This document shows, piece after piece, positions 15,182 to 20,380 of a stretch of DNA of 20,380 nucleotides. The position numbers were made by a program, and so were the translations under genes. The stretch's first letter is position 1, and each line of letters starts with the position of its first letter. The stretch lies in the NCBI GenBank assembly GCA_964435475.1, contig CAYSZB010000042.1, positions 1-20,380 of the forward strand, in the 5' to 3' direction. Source of the DNA: CAYSZB01 sp964435475 (GTDB lineage Bacteria > Chloroflexota > Anaerolineae > Anaerolineales > Anaerolineaceae). Under the pieces are notes generated by a model. The model made no database searches, was not told the origin of the DNA, and was given only the letters and a program-made list of their open reading frames with translations.

Positions 15182-15979
15182 TCACCGATACTGCATCAGG
15201 TGCAGGGCGATGGCGGTTTCGTCGAGGGGCTCGAAGCGGGTGGGGCAGGCGGTGCCGTCGATGGGGCAGGCGAGGGGGCGGGCGAGGTCAAAGTAGCGCC
15301 AGACATCCTCGCGGGTGCCGTTCCAGCGGTTGTAGTCCATGTAGTGGCAGCCCTCCGCACCGATGGCGGGGGCTTTTTCGGCGGCCTGGTGTAATAACCA
15401 GCGGTTGACGCCCGCGGGCAGGGTGGGCGGGCTGGCGTATTCGGGGGTGAAGAGCGGGTAGGTGCGCGGGGTGCGGTATTGGGCGAGCCACCAATCGACT
15501 TCGGGCAGGTCTGCCACCGCCAGGTGTTCATCGACCCAGCTGGCTCTTGAGTAGACAATCGGCAGGCGGCCGGTGCGGACCTTCAACAGTTTCAGGCAGG
15601 TCTGCAGGCAGCGGGTGATGCGGGCGCGGGTGAGGCCGTGGACCAGTTCCATATCCAGTACCATGCGGCAGGCGGTCAGCCGCTCCTCGCCGACAATGCG
15701 CAGGAAGTGATCCATCTGTGCGGCGGGGTCTTCGGCGGGGTAGACAACATGGTAGGGCAGGGAGAGGATGCCTGTGCGCTGCGCCTCGTTGAAATAGTAG
15801 TTGAACCAGGGGTCCTGGTAGCCCCAGGAGATGCCGGCACGCAGGCCGGCGAAGACGACCTGAGGCTGGTGGGCTCTCAACACATCAAAATTGACCTTTT
15901 GGGAGCCGTCGGCGCTGGTGTTATAGCGCGAGAGGTCCACCCCGAAAGCCAGGCGGGTATTTACGGTGAAATAGGTCAT
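15182..15979 (-). CDS. GH25 family lysozyme (endolysin-like)
   Basis: Starting at MTYFTV, the protein has 265 residues. It fits the GH25 muramidase barrel: Asp15 in FGVDLSRYN, FAGLRAGISWGYQD (43-56), YHVVYPAEDP (76-85) and the catalytic-type Asp109-Met-Glu111 in MVLDMELVHG. YSRASWVDEH and WWLAQYR follow. GH25 enzymes cut the MurNAc-GlcNAc bond of peptidoglycan. There is no signal peptide, as in many phage endolysins that depend on a holin. AGGAGG (15985-15990) lies inside the end of the terminase gene and the ATG starts 1 bp after the terminase stop, so the two are coupled. The longer open frame to 16138 runs through the terminase gene and is rejected. Confidence 0.87.
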   Translation of the reverse strand: MTYFTVNTRLAFGVDLSRYNTSADGSQKVNFDVLRAHQPQVVFAGLRAGISWGYQDPWFNYYFNEAQRTGILSLPYHVVYPAEDPAAQMDHFLRIVGEERLTACRMVLDMELVHGLTRARITRCLQTCLKLLKVRTGRLPIVYSRASWVDEHLAVADLPEVDWWLAQYRTPRTYPLFTPEYASPPTLPAGVNRWLLHQAAEKAPAIGAEGCHYMDYNRWNGTREDVWRYFDLARPLACPIDGTACPTRFEPLDETAIALHLMQYR

Positions 15980-15980
15980 A

Positions 15981-17525
15981 TCATCCTCCTTGATCGATCT
16001 CTTTGAGCGGGTCGGGGGCAGGCACGACCAGGTTGTCGCGGTTGTGGGCCCAGGAATGCTCGTCCAGAATGCTGACCAAGGCCGCGGAAAGCACCAGGTC
16101 ATCATGTAACAGTTCGCCCGTGGTGTGGTCGCGGGCATCCGGCGGCACGCCCCAGCGCAGCTGCTTTTCGGGGCCGCTGCCGATGGCGTACTGCACGCCC
16201 TCCAGCTGGCGCAGGAACAGGTTTTGCAGGCGGGTCTGCTCGTTCTCCCCTTCGCAGGCGTGGTCCTTGAAGCGCCCGCTGTCGATCACCGCCAGGAAGC
16301 CCCAGCCGACCCGCGACTTGACCGCGGCGTTGAAGACCACGGGGATGAGGCGGTCGCTGAGGCTGTCGCGCAAAAAGCTGGCAAGCCCGGCGCCGACCCC
16401 GCTGGCATCCACGATGATATGCTGCGCCTGCCAGGCTTCCGCCAGGGCGCGGATGCGGCGGTACTGCTCGGCGTGTTTCTCGCCGGTCCACAGGTGGCGG
16501 GAGACGACACGGTAGGTCGGCTTGCGGATCAACTCGTCGCAGAGCAGGTCGAGGTCAACTTCGATGATGGTCAGGGCGGTGGCGTCGCGGGCGGGGTTGG
16601 CGAGGTCCTCCTGCCCGGCGCTGCGCAGGGCTTCGTCTTCGCCGGCCAGATCGACGAGGATGGCATAGCGGGCGTTGAGCAGGGGTGCGCTTTGTGGGGG
16701 GTGGGTGCCGCGGACCAGGGCGATGCGTTGTGGGGTGAACAGACCGCCTTCGGCATCGACCTCTTCGCTGAAGAACTGGGTGCGGACGAGGGGGTGGGTG
16801 CGGCCCAGGCGGCTGACCTGCTCCTGGACGAAGGCACGGTATGCCGGCACCTCGCGCCCCACCTCGTCGGCGGAGGTGACGAAGACGCGCTGGATGTTGT
16901 CAAGGTTCTGGGCATCGCGGGCGGCGCGCAGTTCGCGTGCCAGGAGGGTGTGCGAGGTCCAGGCAGTGCCCCAGAAGACGCGCGTGGCGTTGGTGCTGGC
17001 GGCCATGGGGGCGATCTCTTTGTCGTATTTGGCGATCGAGACGTCCTGGGCTTCGTCGACCTCGAGCAGCATGGAAGCGGTGGCGCCGACGATGTGGCTT
17101 TCGGGTGCGCCGGAGAGGAAGGTAAGGTGGGCATTGCGGAACTGGTAGAGATTGCCAGCCCGCACGCGCCAGCGGTCGCGGGTGAGCAGGTTGGATTGCA
17201 GGGCGCGTTCAAGGCGGCGCATGGCATTGAGGGATTGGGGCTGGTGGGTGGGCGAGATCTTGACCATCTCGGCGGAGCGCTCGGAGAAGAGGAGCAGCAG
17301 GAAGACCTCGAGCTGGGCCTGCAGCTCGTTCTTGCCGGATTGACGTGGGAACATGACCACGAAGGAGAGGCCGCGCTTGTGGAGCACCGAGTCGAGGATG
17401 GCGCGGGCAGGGGCGGCCTGGTAGGTGCGCAGGTCGAGCCCGCCGAAGTGGTGGGTGAAGCGCACGATGTCGGTCAGGACGTGGTGGAGCGGGTTGGGCG
17501 TGGTGGTTGCGGCTTGTGGGATCAT
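15981..17525 (-). CDS. terL: Phage terminase large subunit
   Basis: This 514-residue protein is a packaging motor ATPase plus nuclease. The deviant Walker A of terminases is PRQSGKNE at 60-67, and Walker B with its coupling residues is LLEVDEAQD at 153-161. GTAWTSHTLLARE (186-198) fits the coupling region. The RNase H-like nuclease Asp residues are visible: Asp292 in ILVDLAG, Asp373 in IIVDASGVGAG, and Asp475/Asp476 in HDDLVLSAAL. All essential residues are present and the length is normal, so it should be active. The small subunit, portal, protease and capsid genes that normally adjoin it are missing; a holin-like gene lies upstream and a lysozyme follows directly. The coding strand is C-rich, like that of the RepA-like gene. 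Confidence 0.9.
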   Translation of the reverse strand: MIPQAATTTPNPLHHVLTDIVRFTHHFGGLDLRTYQAAPARAILDSVLHKRGLSFVVMFPRQSGKNELQAQLEVFLLLLFSERSAEMVKISPTHQPQSLNAMRRLERALQSNLLTRDRWRVRAGNLYQFRNAHLTFLSGAPESHIVGATASMLLEVDEAQDVSIAKYDKEIAPMAASTNATRVFWGTAWTSHTLLARELRAARDAQNLDNIQRVFVTSADEVGREVPAYRAFVQEQVSRLGRTHPLVRTQFFSEEVDAEGGLFTPQRIALVRGTHPPQSAPLLNARYAILVDLAGEDEALRSAGQEDLANPARDATALTIIEVDLDLLCDELIRKPTYRVVSRHLWTGEKHAEQYRRIRALAEAWQAQHIIVDASGVGAGLASFLRDSLSDRLIPVVFNAAVKSRVGWGFLAVIDSGRFKDHACEGENEQTRLQNLFLRQLEGVQYAIGSGPEKQLRWGVPPDARDHTTGELLHDDLVLSAALVSILDEHSWAHNRDNLVVPAPDPLKEIDQGG

Positions 17526-17540
17526 GAACCCTCACCCCAA

Positions 17541-17565
17541 CCCTCTCCCTTTGCAAGGGCGAGGG
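17541..17565. repeat. Hairpin of a CCCTCACCCCAACCCTCTCCC-type dispersed repeat
   Basis: CCCTCTCCCTT (17541-17551) pairs with AAGGGCGAGGG (17555-17565) with one mismatch. On the plus strand it is followed by CTTTTAAG. From memory, this repeat type is widespread in unrelated bacterial genomes. Here it abuts the terminase start on the minus strand. Confidence 0.55.
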
Positions 17566-17663
17566 CTTTTAAGAAATTAATTCTCATATTTTTCATTTCT
17601 TTTTCCTGGCGTGTTTCTTTGGGCGTACTGGCAGAGCACTGATGATGAGCGAGGAAATGTTTG

Positions 17664-17745
17664 TGTTGGGTTTCGGGCGCTTAAGGTAAATATTGTTCAT
17701 ATTCCCGTCCATTGATGTGCTGTATATCGCCCTCAAACCAACCTA
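17664..17745 (+). repeat. Dispersed 82-bp terminal-inverted-repeat element, copy E
   Basis: It begins TGTTGGGTTTCGGGCGCTTA and ends GCCCTCAAACCAACCTA. It lies between the holin-like and terminase genes, in the 321-bp gap 17526-17846 that holds no gene. Confidence 0.75.
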
Positions 17746-17806
17746 CTTACTTGTGGGATCATGGTGGATTGAGGTTTATAAGCGGGGTCCGTGTTTGTCT
17801 TAGGTG

Positions 17807-17828
17807 GGGGCGACACATGTGTCGCCCC
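17807..17828. repeat. 22-bp perfect palindrome (REP-like)
   Basis: The core is GGCGACACATGTGTCGCC, flanked by GG and CC. It sits 18 bp beyond the end of the holin-like gene. It may also act as a terminator there, but no T-tract follows. Confidence 0.8.
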
Positions 17829-17846
17829 TGCTTCGTGGTTCGAGGG

Positions 17847-18119
17847 TCAGCTCCCCAGGAATGCCTTGATGATGGCGACAAGCGACATGATGCCCGAGCC
17901 GCCGGAGGCAAGGCCCGAAAACAGTTTGAACTGGGTGACGCCCTCGGTGGCGATGCGCAGGCGGGCCTCATGGTCGGCAACCTGGGCATCGAGGCGTGCG
18001 AGGCGCTGTTCGATGAGCGCGTCGTGGTGGGCAACGCTGGATTCAAGGCGGGCAAGGCGTGCCTTCAGGAGGCTCTCCGCCCGCTTGAACTGGCTTTCCA
18101 TCATGCCGGGTTCAGCCAT
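17847..18119 (-). CDS. Small coiled-coil protein with C-terminal membrane segment (XhlA/holin-like)
   Basis: From the ATG at 18119 the protein has 90 residues. Residues about 8-58 form a heptad-rich coiled coil (FKRAESLLKARLARLESSVA, LIEQRLARLDAQVADHEARL). Residues about 64-88 are a Gly/Ser-containing hydrophobic segment (LFSGLASGGSGIMSLVAIIK) that can span a membrane. This layout resembles the XhlA-type holin accessory proteins of phages, and a lysozyme lies in the same strand order; the function is inferred. A TTG at 18152 is an alternative start. The ATG is preferred because the upstream micro-ORF (stop at 18112) overlaps it, which fits translational coupling. Confidence 0.75.
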   Translation of the reverse strand: MAEPGMMESQFKRAESLLKARLARLESSVAHHDALIEQRLARLDAQVADHEARLRIATEGVTQFKLFSGLASGGSGIMSLVAIIKAFLGS

Positions 18120-18192
18120 GATGGCACCCCGCGATCTGCGAGATGCAGGCAAGCGCCCGCCTGTTTGACATTGTATTTTGTGTTCTGATCAT
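18112..18192 (-). CDS. 26-residue micro-ORF coupled to the holin-like gene
   Basis: ATG at 18192 follows GGAGGT (18198-18203) with a 5-bp gap, the best ribosome site in this intergenic region. It encodes MIRTQNTMSNRRALACISQI plus six residues and stops 8 bp past the holin-like ATG, so ribosomes ending here could re-initiate. It may be a leader peptide or a dual-start element of the lysis gene. Conservation is untested. Confidence 0.45.
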   Translation of the reverse strand: MIRTQNTMSNRRALACISQIAGCHHG

Positions 18193-18209
18193 ATTGCACC
18201 TCCGTTGTT

Positions 18210-18249
18210 AAAAAGTTCGGCATCCCTGCCAGCCTGGCACAGGCAGGGA
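18210..18249 (-). terminator. Possible attenuator in the holin-terminase leader
   Basis: On the minus strand, TCCCTGCC (18249-18242) pairs with GGCAGGGA (18230-18223) and five T residues follow at 18214-18210. It lies between the operator-promoter at 18375-18320 and the micro-ORF, so it could terminate transcription early. The gap between stem and T-run (8 nt) is longer than usual. Confidence 0.35.
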
Positions 18250-18319
18250 CACCCTACCCGGGCAGAGCGATGCTGACGGCATGGATCATGGTGTGTGTTT
18301 TTCATATCGCTGCCCTAAA

Positions 18320-18375
18320 TAGAACTTATGTTCTATTTCCAAACCAATGATAACGCATCTGGGCTGGTTGCGCAA
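18320..18375 (-). promoter_or_regulatory. Promoter plus LexA-like operator, copy 3 (minus strand)
   Basis: Read on the minus strand: TTGCGCAA beginning at 18375, 17 bp after the hexamer, then TATCAT (18352-18347), then the dyad TAGAAC-ATAA-GTTCTA (18335-18320). With flanks the arms extend to 9 bp (18317-18338), the best dyad in the window and an exact match to GAAC-N4-GTTC. It points toward the micro-ORF, holin-like, terminase and lysozyme genes. Confidence 0.68.
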
Positions 18376-18476
18376 GTGTTTTTGCTGTTTTGGCTGGTGA
18401 TCAGCGCTGTATGCAACCCCCTGTCCCGGGCAGGCTGCCGGGAACCTTAAAATATGTCAAAAGATGCATTTTTTAC

Positions 18477-18527
18477 TTGCGCAATGGCGTGTTTTTTGTT
18501 AAGATAATAAATAGAACATAAATTCTA
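18477..18527 (+). promoter_or_regulatory. Promoter plus LexA-like operator, copy 4
   Basis: TTGCGCAA starts at 18477; after the hexamer come 17 bp and TAAGAT (18500-18505). The dyad TAGAAC-ATAA-ATTCTA lies at 18512-18527, one mismatch from the consensus. It is divergent from copy 3, 176 bp away between dyads, and drives the replication genes. Confidence 0.65.
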
Positions 18528-18580
18528 ATTATTTGGTGGGAATTGGCCGTAAAAAAGGCATTTTCCAGGAAGGAGGAGCT

Positions 18581-18664
18581 ATGAACGGGTTTTTAAGCAA
18601 ACCACAAGCCATTTTCAAGGCGCACTTTTTAGATCACACCTTTACGGGGGGAGGTGCGGGGTGA
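18581..18664 (+). CDS. 27-residue micro-ORF coupled to the replisome-organizer gene
   Basis: ATG at 18581 follows a strong ribosome site, AGGAAGGAGG (18568-18577). It encodes MNGFLSKPQAIFKAHFLDHT plus a Gly-rich end. Its TGA overlaps the GTG of the next gene (GTGA at 18661), a classic coupling arrangement. No family is recognisable. It may be a leader peptide that sets the level of the replication protein. Confidence 0.55.
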   Translation: MNGFLSKPQAIFKAHFLDHTFTGGGAG

Positions 18665-19638
18665 GCAACGCACGGGTGAGCGTGCAGGAGGGCACGTCCA
18701 ACTGGAAGGCGCTGATCGCTTATATCAGGCAGATCGCCGGGCATGCCAATGTGCTGGCGGTGCCGCGCATTTTCCTTGACCTGACCGGCGAGATGATGCT
18801 GGCACACATGCTGGCGCAGTTGGTTTACTGGTCCGACCATGTCAAGCGGGCGGATGGTTTTATTTACAAGTCGGCGCTGGACTGGAAGCAGGAGTTGGGC
18901 GCATCGAGCAGTGCAGTGCGGCGCTTTAAAAAGCTGCCCTGGGTTGAAAGCGTGGTGCGCAAGGCCAACGGCAACCCGACCACGCACTACCGGGTGCGCT
19001 TTTACCAGCTGTGGCAGGCGATCGCCCAGTGCCATGCCTGCCAGGCGGGCGGTGTGAAAAATGAAAGCGAGGTGCAGGACGGTTTGAACTGTCACCCGGC
19101 GCAAAACAGCCAGGTGGATGGGGCAGAACCGCTGCCCGTGAACGACAAAACATTAACAGAGACTGCCGCACAGACCACAACAGGTAAGAAAGGCATTAAA
19201 GGGGGGATAGCCCCTTTTTGGATAAACCGGCAGGCGCATGGGCTGGAAGGGGAAAGCGAAAGACCGGCGCGGGAGACGCAGAACACGACTTTTGGGGCAG
19301 GTGAACCGGGTTTACAGGAAGCGGGGATGGGGGAAGCGGACATCCTGGCGCAGGAGGAGAGCCAGGTGTTCATCGACACGCTGGCGATGATCACCGGCTT
19401 TAACCGCGCGCTGGCAGCCCATGCCAGGCGGCTGGAGCATGTTGCCCGCCAGCTGTTGACGGCCGGGTACAGCGTCAAGAACCTGTATGCCTTCCACCAC
19501 TACTGGCGCACGCATGACTGGCGCTGGAAAAAGGACCACCAGATGCCCACGCCGGAAGACGTGCTGGCCAAGATCGGGCAGGCGCTGAGCAAACCCAACA
19601 TGTACATCCCGCGGGAGTATGGCAGTTGGCAGGATTGA
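18661..19638 (+). CDS. Phage-like replisome organizer / replication protein (winged helix)
   Basis: This 325-residue protein starts at GTG, with GGGGGGAGGT upstream and coupling to the micro-ORF. Residues about 33-115 resemble the N-terminal winged helix of phage replication proteins of the DnaD/replisome-organizer kind: FLDLTGEMMLAHMLAQLVYWSDH, then DWKQELGASSSAVRRFKKL and HYRVRF. A polar, low-complexity linker (about 120-232) follows. The C-terminal part (about 233-325) is helical and Trp/His-rich (FHHYWRTHDWRWKKDHQMPTPEDV), as in DnaD-like tails of such proteins. It probably binds the origin and recruits a helicase; the RepA-like ATPase at 192-1292, under the same promoter type, is a candidate partner. 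Family assignment is by pattern, not alignment. Confidence 0.72.
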   Translation: MSNARVSVQEGTSNWKALIAYIRQIAGHANVLAVPRIFLDLTGEMMLAHMLAQLVYWSDHVKRADGFIYKSALDWKQELGASSSAVRRFKKLPWVESVVRKANGNPTTHYRVRFYQLWQAIAQCHACQAGGVKNESEVQDGLNCHPAQNSQVDGAEPLPVNDKTLTETAAQTTTGKKGIKGGIAPFWINRQAHGLEGESERPARETQNTTFGAGEPGLQEAGMGEADILAQEESQVFIDTLAMITGFNRALAAHARRLEHVARQLLTAGYSVKNLYAFHHYWRTHDWRWKKDHQMPTPEDVLAKIGQALSKPNMYIPREYGSWQD

Positions 19639-19955
19639 AGTATTCAGGGTTGGAGAAGTTCGACAAGGCCGCTTCGCCGCCCATCCCCGGGTGGGAGCCG
19701 CAATTTTGCTGCCTGGGGTTCATCTTCAACCCGGCGATGGAGAGTGACCTGTATGACTATGTTGATTTCAAGTACACCACCTGGACGCGCACCCAGCTGG
19801 AAAGCGACCTGAAGTTCGAAGCACTGCCCAGCGGCATGCTGCTCAGATCACCCGAGGGGCTGGCGTGCGTTGTGATGAATTCGAAACTGCGCTTCCTCGA
19901 CAGTCAATTGAAGGTGGTCGGGGGTGAGGGTGAAGATGCCAGTGAAATAACTTAG
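19626..19955 (+). CDS. Small protein of unknown function, coupled to the replication gene
   Basis: This 109-residue frame starts at TTG (19626) overlapping the end of the replication gene; GGGAG lies about 10 bp upstream, and a TTG at 19635 is an alternative. I recognise no family. It contains WEPQFCCLGFIFNPAMESDL and a C-terminal half rich in alternating hydrophobics (GMLLRSPEGLACVVMNSKLR) that may form beta strands. There is no signal peptide. Its overlap suggests co-expression from the operator copy 4. Confidence 0.6.
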   Translation: MAGLKYSGLEKFDKAASPPIPGWEPQFCCLGFIFNPAMESDLYDYVDFKYTTWTRTQLESDLKFEALPSGMLLRSPEGLACVVMNSKLRFLDSQLKVVGGEGEDASEIT

Positions 19956-20072
19956 GTGGTGATCAATGAGTTGAGGGTGAATCATTGGTTGTGAGTGGTT
20001 GGCAAATAATGATCACAAAACCCAGGTTCTTTCATCCTGACAAACGATGGTGGGGCTTAGCCAAAATACCCA

Positions 20073-20380
20073 TCAGGCATCTTTTGGGAAGGAGAAATGC
20101 ATCTGCACGATCACCCACTGCCCAGCGCGCTTTTCGAGCGTGCCCGTCCAGCGGCAGTTATCCCAGCCGATGGGGTGCCCATTCCACTCGGCATGGTCGT
20201 CCAGCATGCAGGAGTACCAGGCGGCATTGCCCAGTTCGGCGAACTTGAGACGAAGGTCCCGCACTGCGTAGTCGGTAGCCTTGAAGGCATCTTTAAGCCA
20301 GACGCCCTCACCCAGCTTCTGGAAGGCCTCAAAGCCGACGATGGTGGACTTGGAATCGGGGTGAAAGATGAAGAATTCGT
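20073..20380 (-). CDS. SnoaL-like / NTF2-fold protein, N-terminus cut by window edge
   Basis: The last 101 residues of a minus-strand gene are present; its start lies beyond 20380. FFIFHPDSKSTIVGFEAFQK, then YAVRDLRLKFAELGNAAWYS, then RWTGTLEKRAGQWVIVQMHF and the end SFPKDA fit the SnoaL_3/NTF2-like fold common in small bacterial proteins. WYSCMLDDHAEWNG supplies the mid-sheet strand. These proteins act as isomerases, binding domains or have unknown roles; nothing here fixes the substrate. It is convergent with the preceding gene. The 117-bp gap (19956-20072) shows no clear terminator. Confidence 0.78.
   Translation of the reverse strand, partial: EFFIFHPDSKSTIVGFEAFQKLGEGVWLKDAFKATDYAVRDLRLKFAELGNAAWYSCMLDDHAEWNGHPIGWDNCRWTGTLEKRAGQWVIVQMHFSFPKDA

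Noticed and set aside
15980..16138. Longer start for the GH25 lysozyme
   Set aside because: The extension overlaps the terminase coding region in another frame; the ATG at 15979 has an AGGAGG site.
16125..17642. Long plus-strand open frame opposite the terminase gene
   Set aside because: Antisense to terL, whose motor and nuclease motifs are complete; its Gly/Val/Ala-rich composition is typical of an antisense shadow.

Overview
The window looks like chromosomal DNA of an anaerobic, GC-rich bacterium, most likely an Anaerolineae-type member of the Chloroflexota. The hints are a lipoprotein with a Thr/Pro-rich linker, a stand-alone MEMO-family AmrB protein, a GH114 lipoprotein, a flavodiiron protein (an anaerobe's oxygen/NO defence) and several genes that appear to lack leaders. 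The lineage is inferred from gene style; there is no rRNA here to prove it.

Layout: (1) 1-2301, mobile-element-like: a RepA-type AAA_25 ATPase (192-1292), a triple ~115-bp repeat array (1411-1740) and a small unknown protein (1912-2301). (2) 2408-11840, ordinary chromosomal genes: a YcaQ/AlkX-like DNA glycosylase, a Nudix hydrolase and a GNAT acetyltransferase in one operon; a convergent 2H phosphoesterase; a GH114 lipoprotein; a LysM/M23 envelope peptidase; AmrB; a T/P-rich lipoprotein; and primosomal protein PriA. (3) 11841-15181, a RAYT (REP-associated transposase), dispersed repeats, a secreted protein and a flavodiiron protein convergent to it, with a hairpin terminator between them. (4) 15182-19955, phage-like: on the minus strand a micro-ORF, a coiled-coil/membrane (holin-like) protein, a terminase large subunit and a GH25 lysozyme; divergently on the plus strand a micro-ORF, a replisome-organizer-like protein and a small unknown protein. 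(5) The right edge holds a truncated SnoaL-like gene.

The most interesting signal is regulatory. Four promoters (109-157, 1806-1862, 18375-18320 on the minus strand, 18477-18527) share one architecture: TTGCG(C/A)AA, 17-18 bp, a TATCAT-like -10, then a dyad close to TAGAAC-N4-GTTCTA. The dyad matches the core of the Gram-positive LexA/SOS box (GAAC-N4-GTTC). They drive only the phage/mobile-like genes at both ends of the window, although about 13 kb of housekeeping genes lie between. This suggests one dispersed, damage-inducible or repressor-controlled regulon of DNA-replication, DNA-packaging and lysis functions. No capsid, portal, integrase or repressor gene is present in the window.

Two repeat systems overlay this. 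One is an 82-84 bp element with imperfect terminal inverted repeats (TGTTGGGTTTCGGGC at one end), seen five times plus a partial copy. The other is a REP-like family of GGGCGA...TCGCCC palindromes, one of which lies in frame inside the RAYT gene itself.
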